Below, one piece after another: positions 26,856 through 35,583 of a stretch of 64,000 bases of DNA. Positions within the stretch are counted from its first letter, which is position 1, and each line of letters starts with the position of its first letter. The stretch comes from Collimonas fungivorans (GTDB taxonomy: Bacteria > Pseudomonadota > Gammaproteobacteria > Burkholderiales > Burkholderiaceae_D). The stretch spans positions 4,154,001 through 4,218,000 of the forward strand of contig NZ_CP013232.1 of the NCBI RefSeq assembly GCF_001584145.1. The letters are read 5' to 3'. Made by a program: the position numbers and the translations under genes. A model generated the notes under the pieces. The model did no database searches. It saw only the letters and a list, made by a program, of their open reading frames with translations, and had not been told where the DNA came from.

Positions 26856-27761
26856 TCACGCCGCCGCGATCCTGCGGATGGTTTCGTGCACCGCCTGCAG
26901 CAGCAATTCTTCCAGCCGGTTCAGCGCCGGCTCCGCCATCGTTTGCGCCCGAGTTTGTGCACGATACAGGGACAAGCCGATCTGCGGCAGCGCCGGCAAT
27001 CCGGCCGCTTGCGGTTCGATGATGCGCAGGCTGGCAGGCAAGCCGATCGGCGTGCGCACCGTCAGCCCCAGCCCCGCGGCCGAAGCCGCCCACAGCGCCG
27101 ACAGGCTGGCGCTGGTGAAGGCGTGGCGCCAGGCGATGCCGGCGGCGTCCAGCGCATTCGAGGCGATATCGCGCAGCATGCAAGGCGCGTCCAGCAATAC
27201 CAGCGACAAGGGAGCGCCGGGCTGCGCTCGCGCCACATCTTGCGCCGGTCCGATCCAGCACAATGGCAGGTCGGCCACCCGTTGCGCATTCAGCGTCGGC
27301 GCGCCGCATTCCCACATCAAAGCCAGGTCGATGCGGCCCAGGGTCACGCGCTCGCGCAGCTCCGTGCTGCGCGCGACACAGACTTCGACCCGCACTTTCG
27401 GATGGGCGCGCATGAAGCGTCCCAGCACGTCCGACAGCAGCGCTTCGCCGAAATCTTCCTGCAAACCCAGTTTTACCTCGCCTTCCAGTTCGACGCCGCG
27501 CACCGCGCTGGCGGTTTCGTCGTTGAGATCGAGCAAGCGGCGCGCGTAGCCCAGCAAGGTCTGGCCGGCCTCGGTCAAAGCCAGCCCGCGCCCGGCTTTG
27601 CGGAAAATCGGTGCACCGGCCTGCTCCTCCAGTTTCTTCAACTGGGCGCTCACCGCTGAAGTGGAACGGCCCAGGCGGTCGGCGGCCTTGGCGTAGCTGC
27701 CGAGGTCGATGCCGGTGGTGAAGGTACGCAGCACGTCGAGGTCAAAACTGATTTGTCGCAT
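26856..27761 (-). CDS. LysR-family transcriptional regulator
   Basis: A 301-residue LysR regulator with an N-terminal helix-turn-helix (about 1-60: Y-A-K-A-A-D-R-L-G-R-S-T-S-A-V-S-A-Q-L-K-K-L-E) and an effector-binding domain (about 90-295). The ATG at 27761 has CAGGAT upstream and gives the normal N-terminus; the frame opens seven codons earlier. It is convergent with the ArsR-type gene and divergent from an MFS transporter, which is its likely target. Confidence 0.9.
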   Translation of the reverse strand: MRQISFDLDVLRTFTTGIDLGSYAKAADRLGRSTSAVSAQLKKLEEQAGAPIFRKAGRGLALTEAGQTLLGYARRLLDLNDETASAVRGVELEGEVKLGLQEDFGEALLSDVLGRFMRAHPKVRVEVCVARSTELRERVTLGRIDLALMWECGAPTLNAQRVADLPLCWIGPAQDVARAQPGAPLSLVLLDAPCMLRDIASNALDAAGIAWRHAFTSASLSALWAASAAGLGLTVRTPIGLPASLRIIEPQAAGLPALPQIGLSLYRAQTRAQTMAEPALNRLEELLLQAVHETIRRIAAA

Positions 27762-27893
27762 GACAACCATCCTGTTTTTCAAAACTATTTGTTCGAAACT
27801 ATCTGATATTTAAAAGTATCGCGCAAAGCGATACTCGCTGCAAGCGCTTAAATCAGCACAGATACCAGCGCATATCGTTACAGGAGAATCAAG

Positions 27894-29179
27894 ATGTCGT
27901 CATCCGCCGCCGTCACCGCTGCAAGCACCAATAACCGCCACCGCTGGAAGGTGCTGGGCGTAGGGGTTGCCGCCAATGCCAGCTTTTCCGCCGCTTTCAG
28001 CGGCATTCCGACAACCGCCGTCCTGATACGCTCGGGTTACCACCTCGACAACGCGGAACTGGGACTGGTGCTGGGCTTGATGGGTCTCGGCATCGCTCTG
28101 AGCGAACTGCCCTGGGGCTTGCTGACCGACCGCTGGGCGACCGCCCGGTGCTGTTGTCCGGCCTGGCTACCACCGCCGTGGCGCTGGCTTTGATGGCGTT
28201 GTTTGTTGCGCCCGGCCCAGGCTATGTGCCCGGCCTGCCGCTGCTGGCGGCAGGACTGCTGCTGGTCGGCCTGCTCGGCGGCAGCGTCAACGGCTCCAGC
28301 GGCCGTGCGGTGATGACCTGGTTCGGCGAAGGCGAGCGCGGCATGGCGATGAGCATACGCCAGACCGCGGTACCGCTGGGCGGCGCCGTCGGCGCCCTGT
28401 TCTTGCCGACGCTGGCCGCCCATTTCGGTTTTGCCTCGGTGTACGGCGTGCTTGCCTTGTTCTGTGCAGCGACGCTGTTTTTCACCTGGCTCTGGCTGTA
28501 TGAACCGGCGGCAAGCGCTCCGGATAAAGCACACGCCATCCACACCAAGCCCGCGCCGGCGCCATTGAAGGATCGCCAGCTGTGGCGCATCGTCGCCGCG
28601 ATCGGCATCCTGTGCGCGCCGCAGTGTGCGGTTTTGTTCTTTGGCACCGTATTCCTGCACGATTTCAGCCACGCCGGCATCGCCGCCATCACCGTCGCCA
28701 TGGCGACGCTGCAATGCGGCGCCATGGTCATGCGCGTATGGAGCGGCCGCTGGACCGACCGCAAGCGCAACCGGCGCGAATTCCTGCGTTTCTGTACCAT
28801 CACCAGCGCCATCGCCTTCGCCGCACTGGCCGCACTGGTGACGCTGGCCGGCCAGTCGCCGAGCATCGGCCCCGTGATGGCGATACTACTGATCGCGATG
28901 CTGGTGCTGGCCGGCATCAGCATCTCGGCCTGGCACGGCGTCGCCTATACCGAACTGGCCACCATCGCCGGCGCCCGCAACGCCGGCACCGCGCTCGGCA
29001 TGGCAAACACCAGCGTGTTCGTGACCTGCTTCCTGACGCCGCTGGCGATCCCGCACATCCTCACGCTCGGCAACTGGCCGGCCGTATGGCTGCTAGGCAG
29101 CGCATGCGCACTGATCGCCCTGCCGTTTTTTCCAAAACCTGTACAAGCAATGCCGGCTAGCCTGCCCTGCCCGCAATAA
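27894..29179 (+). pseudogene. MFS transporter, frameshifted by one missing G
   Basis: Two overlapping frames make one MFS protein of about 428 residues with 12 hydrophobic segments. The first frame runs to T-D-R-W at 28131-28136 and the second resumes with G-D-R-P-V-L-L-S-G-L, so together they restore the canonical motif A (G-x-L-T-D-R-x-G-x-R) between helices 2 and 3. The break is GGG at 28135-28137 where GGGG is expected. Because the rest is undamaged, sequencing error is more likely than decay. AGGAGAATCAAG precedes the ATG. It is divergent from a LysR gene. The substrate is unknown. Confidence 0.88.
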
Positions 29180-29278
29180 CCAGCCGACTGCGTGTATGGT
29201 TAATCAGCTAACTACATATTTCCGAGATAGCCTCAACTGTCACGCTTGCAAGGTGCAGGCTGAGGCCCCGAAGACGAT

Positions 29279-29464
29279 TTACTTATCCGCCACCAGCTTG
29301 CCGGCCTTTGCCCAATCTTCACGCGAAACTTCGCTGATCACAACGTCCACACTCTCCGGCGGACAGGTCAGGGTTTCGACGGCAACTCGAGTCACTTCGC
29401 GGACGAAGGCACGCTTTTGTTCCAGTGTGCGGCCGGGATGCATTTCTAAACGCAAAATAGGCAT
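29279..29464 (-). CDS. 4-oxalocrotonate tautomerase-family protein
   Basis: A 61-residue protein starting M-P-I-L-R-L-E-M; removal of Met would expose the catalytic Pro1 of the tautomerase superfamily. The G-R-T-L-E-Q-K-R segment and length match 4-OT small subunits, which act as hexamers on enol/keto substrates in aromatic catabolism. The ATG at 29464 has AGGA upstream; the longer open frame before it does not resemble the family. A LysR gene is divergent 118 bp away and may regulate it. Confidence 0.85.
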   Translation of the reverse strand: MPILRLEMHPGRTLEQKRAFVREVTRVAVETLTCPPESVDVVISEVSREDWAKAGKLVADK

Positions 29465-29582
29465 GATATTTCCTTGGTAAGGGGCGCCCGGAATTGGGAC
29501 CCGATGCTTCAGTATCAGGCAGTTCGGGATCCAGATAAATATGCAATAATTTGAATCATTTAAAACCCCCAGGTTCTTAATC

Positions 29583-30476
29583 ATGGACAAGCTGGCTGGC
29601 ATGGCGATGTTTGTACGAGTGGTGGAGAGCGGTAACTTCACTGCGGCAGCATCCGTTAGCGGCGTCTCATCTGCCATGGTTGCCAAGCACGTCCGGACTA
29701 TCGAAGAACGGCTCGGCGCACGTTTACTGCACCGCACTACCCGCCGGCAACAACTTACCGAAGTGGGGCGGCTCTACTACGAGCGTTGCAAGAAAGTGCT
29801 GTCGGAAGTGGAACTGGCCGAAGCTAGCGCTGCGGAGCTGCAGGCCAGTCCACGCGGACTGGTCAGGCTGGTTGCTCCGGTCAGCTTTGGCAGCCACAGC
29901 CTTGCTCCTGTATTGGCTGACTATCTGGCCCGCCATCCTGAAGTCAACGTAGAGCTGACACTGGACAATCGCGCGCCCGACCTGATCAAGGAGGGTTACG
30001 AATTAGGCATCCAGATCGGCGAAATTGAAGCGACCGGGCTGGTCGCGCGGCCGCTGCGTCCCTATCGCAGGATACTGGCAGCAGCGCCAGGCTATCTGGC
30101 CCGGCATGGACAACCGGAACACCCGGAACTATTAAACGCACACAGCTGCCTGGGTCTGTCGTATTGGCGCCATCATGATCACTGGCATTTGCTCGGCCCT
30201 AACGACGAATTTTGCAAAGTAACGGTAACAGGCCGCTTCAGCTCAAACCAAGGTAGTGCCTTGCGCAATGCAGCCTTGCATGGAGCAGGCATCGTACTGC
30301 AGCCTGAAGTGTTGCTGGCCGACGATGTAGCAGCAGGTCGCCTGGTGCCGGTATTGCCGGCCTGGTCATATAAGCCCACGCCAATGTATCTGATTTACGC
30401 GCAGGACAACAGGCCCACGGCAAAGTTACGCAGTGTTATCGACCTGCTGCTAAAGTGCTTCGGGCCCGCGACCTAA
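29583..30476 (+). CDS. LysR-family transcriptional regulator
   Basis: A 297-residue LysR regulator of the D-K-L-A-G-M-A-M-F-V-R-V-V-E-S-G-N-F-T type. The helix-turn-helix covers about 1-60 and the ligand domain about 90-292. It is divergent from the tautomerase-like gene and overlaps the convergent AraC-type gene by 41 bp at the 3' ends. The regulated function is unknown. Confidence 0.9.
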   Translation: MDKLAGMAMFVRVVESGNFTAAASVSGVSSAMVAKHVRTIEERLGARLLHRTTRRQQLTEVGRLYYERCKKVLSEVELAEASAAELQASPRGLVRLVAPVSFGSHSLAPVLADYLARHPEVNVELTLDNRAPDLIKEGYELGIQIGEIEATGLVARPLRPYRRILAAAPGYLARHGQPEHPELLNAHSCLGLSYWRHHDHWHLLGPNDEFCKVTVTGRFSSNQGSALRNAALHGAGIVLQPEVLLADDVAAGRLVPVLPAWSYKPTPMYLIYAQDNRPTAKLRSVIDLLLKCFGPAT

Positions 30477-31461
30477 GCAGTTTCTTCCCGATAGCGGCCA
30501 GTCCTATCTGGTCATCCTGGTTGGCGCCGGTCGTGGCTGAAGCGGGCGTCGGGAGATTGGCTCCGCGACCGTGTTCCCTTGGCGAACAACCCATGACACG
30601 CCTGAAAGCTTTACCGAAGGCGCTTTCGGATTCGTAGCCGAGCGACAAAGCGATTACGGAAGTGGATTCGCGCGAATTTTTTAACCGGTCGCCGGCGAGC
30701 AGCATGCGCCAGCGCGTCAAGTACTCCATCGGGGTAGCGCCGACCGTCTCTTTGAACCGCAAGGCAAAGATGGATCTCGACATGCCCACGCGCTCCGCGA
30801 GTTTCTGCAATGTCCACCTATGCCCTGGGTCGTCATGCATGCATCTGATTGCAGCACCCATCTGTTTATCCGCCAGCGCGAACAGCCAGCCGACACCTCC
30901 TTTTGCCCCGTCCGCCAGGTGCAGCCGCAGGGCCTGAACGAGCATCATGTAGGCGAGCTGCTGTGTGATCAAAGAACCGCCCGGCTGCGGGTCGTGCACC
31001 TCCTCCTTCATCCGTTGCAGCGACCAGCGCATCGCCGCCTTATCCGACTCTTTCCGGATGTGCACTATCGGCGCCAGGGAACTCAGCAAGAAATCGGCGT
31101 GGCTTCCCGTAAGAACAAAATGGCCGCCGACCAGGTAGCAGCTCCCCTCTTCCTTGCTGGAGACCTCGCGATCCGGTCTTGATTTTGAGCGGAGTATGTT
31201 GAAGTCGACAGGCGTCGCCGACAGATCGGTGGCGAGACGGAAAGGCGGCCCGGGCGGCAACAGATAGCAATCCCCTGCCATGAGCAATACTGCATCGGGA
31301 ATGCCTTCCACGGATAACCAGCATTGGCCGGAAACCACGGCATAGCACTTGATGCCTTCATGCTGTGGCCATTCGATAGCCGTGTCGGCGGCTATCTCGA
31401 AACCGCCGGACGCATAGCTCCGTGGCTTGAGCAACGACAATACGCCTGATAGTGGATCCAT
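30436..31461 (-). CDS. AraC-family regulator with cupin sensor domain
   Basis: A 341-residue regulator. The N-terminal cupin (AraC_binding_2-like, about 1-190) contains a Q-C-W-L-S-V-E-G and a P-P-G-P-P-F-R-L segment. The C-terminal AraC domain (about 205-300) has two helix-turn-helix motifs, R-V-G-M-S-R-S-I-F-A-L-R-F and L-G-Y-E-S-E-S-A-F-G-K-A-F. The ATG at 31461 follows GGAG; the frame is open 20 codons upstream. It is divergent from an NAD-dependent epimerase-like gene, probably its target, as is common for this family. Confidence 0.88.
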   Translation of the reverse strand: MDPLSGVLSLLKPRSYASGGFEIAADTAIEWPQHEGIKCYAVVSGQCWLSVEGIPDAVLLMAGDCYLLPPGPPFRLATDLSATPVDFNILRSKSRPDREVSSKEEGSCYLVGGHFVLTGSHADFLLSSLAPIVHIRKESDKAAMRWSLQRMKEEVHDPQPGGSLITQQLAYMMLVQALRLHLADGAKGGVGWLFALADKQMGAAIRCMHDDPGHRWTLQKLAERVGMSRSIFALRFKETVGATPMEYLTRWRMLLAGDRLKNSRESTSVIALSLGYESESAFGKAFRRVMGCSPREHGRGANLPTPASATTGANQDDQIGLAAIGKKLLRSRARSTLAAGR

Positions 31462-31586
31462 AAATCTCCGGACGAATGAACCAATAATACGAACTTTATA
31501 GCATTGATGGTATCGATACAAGCGCCTATATTCAGCTTCGCCGGACTGCGATCGCAGTCCTCGACTAAAGCAAAGGCGAAATCATC

Positions 31587-32480
31587 ATGCGTATTTTCAT
31601 TACCGGCGCTACCGGCTTCATCGGTTCGGCCATTGTTGCAGAACTTATCAACGCCGGCCATCAGGTACTCGGACTGACGCGCTCGGAAGCAGGCGCACAG
31701 TCGCTGATCACGGCCGGGGCCGAAGTGTTTCGAGGCAATCTTGAAGACCTGGATAGCCTGCGTCGCGGAGCGGCGATGTCGGACGGCGTAATCCACACAG
31801 CCTTTAATCACGACTTCTCGAAGTTCGTCGCGAATTGCGAGGCGGATCGGCAAGTCATCGAAGCGATTGGTTCAGTACTCGTCGGCTCTGACCGCCCCCT
31901 CGTCATCACCTCCGGCACCGGCATGGGAGCTGCTGCGCCAGGGCACGCCGCAACTGAAGACAATTTCAACCCTGACCATCCCAATCCCCGCAAGGCTTCG
32001 GAATTAGCCGGTGTTTCAGTGGCCAAGCGCGGTGTAAACGTGTCGGTGGTGCGCCTTCCCCAGGTCCACGATACCGCCAAGCAGGGCCTTATCAGCCCAC
32101 TGATCCAGCTCGCCCGCGAGAAGAAAGTCTCGGCGTATGTAGGCGACGGACTTAACCGCTGGCCGGCGGTGCATGTCAGCGATGCTGCCCGTCTCTACAG
32201 GCTGGCGCTGGAGAAACAGGAAGCAGGCAGCAGGTACCACGCTGTCGCTGAAGAGGGGATACCGCTTCGTACCATCGCTGAAGTCATTGGCCGAGGATTG
32301 AAGGTGCCGGTGGTCAGCCTCTCTCAGGAGGAGGCACAGGCTCATTTCGGATGGCTCGGCTATTTTATTGGCATCGACCTTCTGGCCTCAAGCGGAAAAA
32401 CGCAGGAACGGCTTGGGTGGCGCCCGACCGGACCGGAACTGATCGCAGACCTCGAACAGATGAAATACTTCGACAACTGA
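31587..32480 (+). CDS. NAD-dependent epimerase/SDR family oxidoreductase
   Basis: A 297-residue extended SDR. It begins M-R-I-F-I-T-G-A-T-G-F-I-G-S-A with the Rossmann G-x-x-G-x-x-G motif. The usual Y-x-x-x-K catalytic pair is not evident, so this is an atypical, NmrA/epimerase-like member. The substrate is unknown. It is divergent from a cupin-AraC regulator and faces the convergent SDR gene, with a GC-rich hairpin (about 32486-32513) between them. Confidence 0.82.
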   Translation: MRIFITGATGFIGSAIVAELINAGHQVLGLTRSEAGAQSLITAGAEVFRGNLEDLDSLRRGAAMSDGVIHTAFNHDFSKFVANCEADRQVIEAIGSVLVGSDRPLVITSGTGMGAAAPGHAATEDNFNPDHPNPRKASELAGVSVAKRGVNVSVVRLPQVHDTAKQGLISPLIQLAREKKVSAYVGDGLNRWPAVHVSDAARLYRLALEKQEAGSRYHAVAEEGIPLRTIAEVIGRGLKVPVVSLSQEEAQAHFGWLGYFIGIDLLASSGKTQERLGWRPTGPELIADLEQMKYFDN

Positions 32481-32512
32481 AATGCGCCGGCAGCGTCTTT
32501 GCGCCGCCGGTC

Positions 32513-33280
32513 TCACATTGCCTTGATCTCTCCGCCGTCCATGCGAATCGCCGATCCGGTCATCCATTTGGCCGCCGGCGACAGCAGGAACGCCATCAGT
32601 TCGCCAATCTCTTCCGGCTGGCCATAACGGCTGATGCCGGCTGCTTCGAGAAACCTGGACTTTGCTTCCTCAACAGACATGCCGTTTGCCACCGACCATT
32701 TCGAGAGGAATGTTTCGCGCCTGCCAGTCATCACCGGCCCTGGCAATACACTGTTGACCTGCACGCCGTCGTGAATGCCACGTTCCGAGAAAGCTTTTGC
32801 CAGGGACACGATGGCCGCATTGATCGCGGCCACCGCGGCAAAGGCCGCCTTCGGCGCCGCAGCCGAGTTTCCGGACGTGATAACGACTGAACCCTGGGCT
32901 GCCTTTAACGCCTCCCACGCCCGAATCGTCAATCGGCGGGCGCCATGGAATTTGAGCGACATGCCGGCATCCCACTGTTCATCGGTCATCTGGAACAGAT
33001 CGATCTGCGGCACATCGCCGGCGATGTTGAGCAGCGCATCAATGCGCCCGAACCTTTCCAAAGTCTTGCTGACCACGGTATCTGCCGCTTCCAGCTGACT
33101 CAAGTCGATGTCGATGATCAATGCTTGCGCACCGGCCTTTTCCACCTCCTTTGCCGTATCCGCGAGCTTTGCCGCATTCCTGGCGACTACTACCACACCC
33201 GCGAAATCCCTGGCCAGCCGAATGGCTGTTGCACGGCCAATGCCTTGGCTGGCGCCCGTTACGATTGCAATCTTCTTCAT
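32513..33280 (-). CDS. SDR family oxidoreductase (classical)
   Basis: A 255-residue short-chain dehydrogenase. The N-terminus has the T-G-A-S-Q-G-I-G-R-A cofactor motif and the C-terminal part ends G-S-A-I-R-M-D-G-G-E-I. The canonical catalytic Ser is in V-V-I-T-S-G-N-S, but the Y-x-x-x-K motif is replaced by A-F-A-A-V-A-A-I-N-A-A, so the tyrosine appears to be missing. It may therefore be a non-canonical or inactive SDR. The start is the ATG at 33280 after AAAAGGAA. It could form a unit with the upstream hydrolase gene, 55 bp away on the same strand. Confidence 0.82.
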   Translation of the reverse strand: MKKIAIVTGASQGIGRATAIRLARDFAGVVVVARNAAKLADTAKEVEKAGAQALIIDIDLSQLEAADTVVSKTLERFGRIDALLNIAGDVPQIDLFQMTDEQWDAGMSLKFHGARRLTIRAWEALKAAQGSVVITSGNSAAAPKAAFAAVAAINAAIVSLAKAFSERGIHDGVQVNSVLPGPVMTGRRETFLSKWSVANGMSVEEAKSRFLEAAGISRYGQPEEIGELMAFLLSPAAKWMTGSAIRMDGGEIKAM

Positions 33281-33335
33281 TTCCTTTTCCCTCACTATGT
33301 CAGCCGCTTTTGAATAACTTCGGCAACGTAAAAAT

Positions 33336-34208
33336 CTACGTAGCCGCCGTTTTCGGCACGCCAAGGAACCGATGAATTTCCTCGGCGATTTCGACCGCAT
33401 GCGTCTCCAGGGCAAAGTGGCCGGTGTCGTAAAACACAATCCGGGCATTTTTTACGTCTCGCTTAAACGCTTCTGCGCCTGCGGGCAGGAAGAACGGATC
33501 GTTACGACCCCAGACCGCCAGAACCGCCGGCTGATGCTTGCGGAAACAAGCCTGAAATTCGGGATAGAGAGCAACGTTGCTTGCGTAGTCCAAAAACAGA
33601 TCCAGCTGAACTTCGTGCGCGCCCGGCCGGGCCATATAAAAATCATCAAGCGAATAGCCGTCAGGAGACACCGTTTCGACGTTGGCTACGCCATGCGTGT
33701 ATTGCCACAGCGTGGCCTCAGGCTTGAGCAGTTCGCGCAAGGCGTCGCGATTCATCTGGTTCGGCTCCTGCCAATACTTGCGGATCGGATTCCATCCATC
33801 GCTCAACCCCTCGGCATAGGCATTGCCGTTTTGAGTAATGACGGAGGTGACACGTTCGGGATACTTGGCAGCAAGGCGCCAGCCAACCGGTGCGCCATAG
33901 TCGAAAACATAAATGCCAAAGCGGTCCAGTTCGAGTATTTCCGTAAAGCGTGCAATGACATTGGCCAGGTTCTCGAACGTATAGGCGAACTTGTCCCGGG
34001 ACAGCAGCTCGGTTTGGCCAAATCCAGGCAGATCAGGTGCAACCAGATGAAACTGATCCATCAGCAGCGGGAACAAATCCCGGAACATGTGGCTGCTGCT
34101 GGGGAAACCGTGAAGCAACAACAACGTCGGCTTGCTGCGGCTGCCGGCCTCACGATAAAAAACCTCAATGCCATCGACGGCAATTTTCTTGTTACGCACT
34201 TGATTCAT
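33336..34208 (-). CDS. Alpha/beta hydrolase (haloalkane dehalogenase/epoxide hydrolase-like)
   Basis: A 290-residue enzyme with the oxyanion motif H-G-F-P-S-S-S near 35. The nucleophile elbow is V-F-D-Y-G-A-P near 102, which carries Asp instead of Ser as in dehalogenases and epoxide hydrolases. The acid region is W-G-R-N-D-P-F-F near 222, and the catalytic His is in D-T-G-H-F-A-L near 268. The substrate is unknown. It is divergent from a CGNR-type regulator across an AT-rich region with four operator-like half sites. Confidence 0.85.
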   Translation of the reverse strand: MNQVRNKKIAVDGIEVFYREAGSRSKPTLLLLHGFPSSSHMFRDLFPLLMDQFHLVAPDLPGFGQTELLSRDKFAYTFENLANVIARFTEILELDRFGIYVFDYGAPVGWRLAAKYPERVTSVITQNGNAYAEGLSDGWNPIRKYWQEPNQMNRDALRELLKPEATLWQYTHGVANVETVSPDGYSLDDFYMARPGAHEVQLDLFLDYASNVALYPEFQACFRKHQPAVLAVWGRNDPFFLPAGAEAFKRDVKNARIVFYDTGHFALETHAVEIAEEIHRFLGVPKTAAT

Positions 34209-34502
34209 GACAGGTCCCTTTGATTGAATAACCTCTTAATTTCGAATTTAAAGGTTACCCATCAAGAAGTAACCTGTCAAATTATTTTTTAAAGGTTACT
34301 TAAGTTTGTATCAAAAAATCGGAGACGTGGCATCGTAATGCCACATTTCATCTATGAAATAAACTCCCGGCATTACAATTACCGTTCACTTAAAAGCATT
34401 TTCCTGAGCATGTCGACTGCGTGATGAAATTTATTGATAACTTCTAATAATTGATTAATTAAGTTACTATGGAATGGCATTAAGCATGAAAGGACTGCAA
34501 AA
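34209..34502. promoter_or_regulatory. AT-rich divergent control region with operator-like half sites
   Basis: This 294 bp region is visibly richer in A+T than its surroundings. Besides the half-site array (34229-34298), it contains the palindrome GTGGCAT-CGTA-ATGCCAC (34327-34344) and poly-A/T tracts. It must drive both the hydrolase gene (minus) and the CGNR gene (plus). No gene is supported within it. Confidence 0.6.
34229..34298. repeat. Four regularly spaced AGGTTA half sites
   Basis: TAACCT at 34229 and 34270 and AGGTTA at 34252 and 34293 alternate in orientation. Each inverted pair is offset by 23 bp, and the whole pair repeats with a 41 bp period (close to four helical turns). The inner copies extend to AGGTTAC/GTAACCT. 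This geometry is typical of cooperative binding by a dimeric regulator, and it lies just upstream of the hydrolase start codon. Confidence 0.6.
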
Positions 34503-35114
34503 ATGGATCAGAAACTGCCAATGCCGCTGTTTATCGCCGACGCCATCGGGATCGATTTCTTGAATTCGATCGCCACGCCTGTCGATATGCCTGTTGAATG
34601 GCTGGGCAGCGGCAAGGATTTCTTGAATTGGCTAGGCGCCGCCAAGCTGGTTCCGCAACATGTGCTGAAGGAGTTCGAACGGAGTGCGGGTCCAGGAGAG
34701 CTCGAAGCCGTGGCAGCTCAAGCCAGGGGGTTAAGAGAGTGGTTCCGCTCATTCATCCTGGAACACAAGGGGCAGCCGCTTCCTGAATCTGTCGTGTCGG
34801 AACTGGAACCGCTCAATCGCTTGCTCGCCCGCGACGAAGGATTCGGCCAGATCGTTGAAGGCGATGGAAATGGCGGTGTTGCCCGGAGCAGAGATCGCCG
34901 CTGGAGATCTCCGGAGACGCTGTTGATACCGCTTGCCGAAGCAATGGCGGATGTCGTCTGCGATGAAAATTTCACCTACGTGAGGGCTTGCGAAGGCCAT
35001 GCCTGTACACTGATTTTTGTGGATAAGACACGCGGGCATGCGCGGCGCTGGTGCAGCATGGCGATTTGCGGGAACCGCGCGAAGCAGGCGGCGCACCGGT
35101 CGCGAAAAAATTAG
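34503..35114 (+). CDS. CGNR zinc-finger (ABATE) transcriptional regulator
   Basis: A 203-residue protein. The N-terminal region (about 1-145) matches the ABATE stress-sensing domain (start D-F-L-N-S-I-A-T-P near 18). The C-terminal zinc finger has C-E-G-H-A-C, then R-R-W-C-S-M-A-I-C-G-N-R with the name-giving C-G-N-R. Such proteins are predicted DNA-binding regulators. It is divergent from the hydrolase gene and the obvious candidate to bind the repeats between them. AAAGGAC lies upstream of the ATG. Confidence 0.85.
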   Translation: MDQKLPMPLFIADAIGIDFLNSIATPVDMPVEWLGSGKDFLNWLGAAKLVPQHVLKEFERSAGPGELEAVAAQARGLREWFRSFILEHKGQPLPESVVSELEPLNRLLARDEGFGQIVEGDGNGGVARSRDRRWRSPETLLIPLAEAMADVVCDENFTYVRACEGHACTLIFVDKTRGHARRWCSMAICGNRAKQAAHRSRKN

Positions 35115-35264
35115 ACGCGGTAATGAAACCGGTTCGCCTGTAATTGGCCGTCAGCCACTAGCAGACGGCCACGAACCCGGGAAATAAAATATCTCCTTGT
35201 ATGGCATCATGTGGCGATTGTTTTTCTCCACCGTTATAGCTGAAATCTGCCGACAAGGATTACC

Positions 35265-35570
35265 ATGGTCACCTGCTACCTGCGTTACATCATCGATCCA
35301 TACAAACTCAAGGAATTCGAGCACTACGGCAAAATATGGATTCCGCTGGTGGAGAAATTCGGCGGGATACACCATGGATACTTCCTTCCTTCGGAGGGAA
35401 TCAGCAACGTGGCGCTGGCGATGTTCACGTTTCCTTCGCTCGCGCTGTATGAGGAATACAGGACAAAATCGATGCAAGATGCGGAATGCCAGGCCGCGTT
35501 CAAGTATGCAGAAGAAACCCGTTGCATCGTCAGCTACGAACGCAGCTTCTTCCGCCCCGTCTTCAAGTAG
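35265..35570 (+). CDS. NIPSNAP family protein
   Basis: A 101-residue dimeric alpha-beta barrel (ferredoxin-like) protein. It starts M-V-T-C-Y-L-R-Y-I-I-D-P-Y-K-L-K-E-F, the usual NIPSNAP opening, and has the G-G-x-x-H-G-Y-F segment near 38. AAGGATTACC precedes the ATG. The biochemical role of bacterial NIPSNAP proteins is poorly known. It follows the CGNR gene on the same strand after 150 bp and faces the arsenic operon. Confidence 0.85.
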   Translation: MVTCYLRYIIDPYKLKEFEHYGKIWIPLVEKFGGIHHGYFLPSEGISNVALAMFTFPSLALYEEYRTKSMQDAECQAAFKYAEETRCIVSYERSFFRPVFK

Positions 35571-35583
35571 GATCCGGCGCTTT

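Noticed and set aside
31510..31519. GTATCGATAC palindrome in the AraC/epimerase intergenic region
   Set aside because: A single 10 bp palindrome occurs by chance too easily and AraC proteins usually bind direct repeats; noted only.
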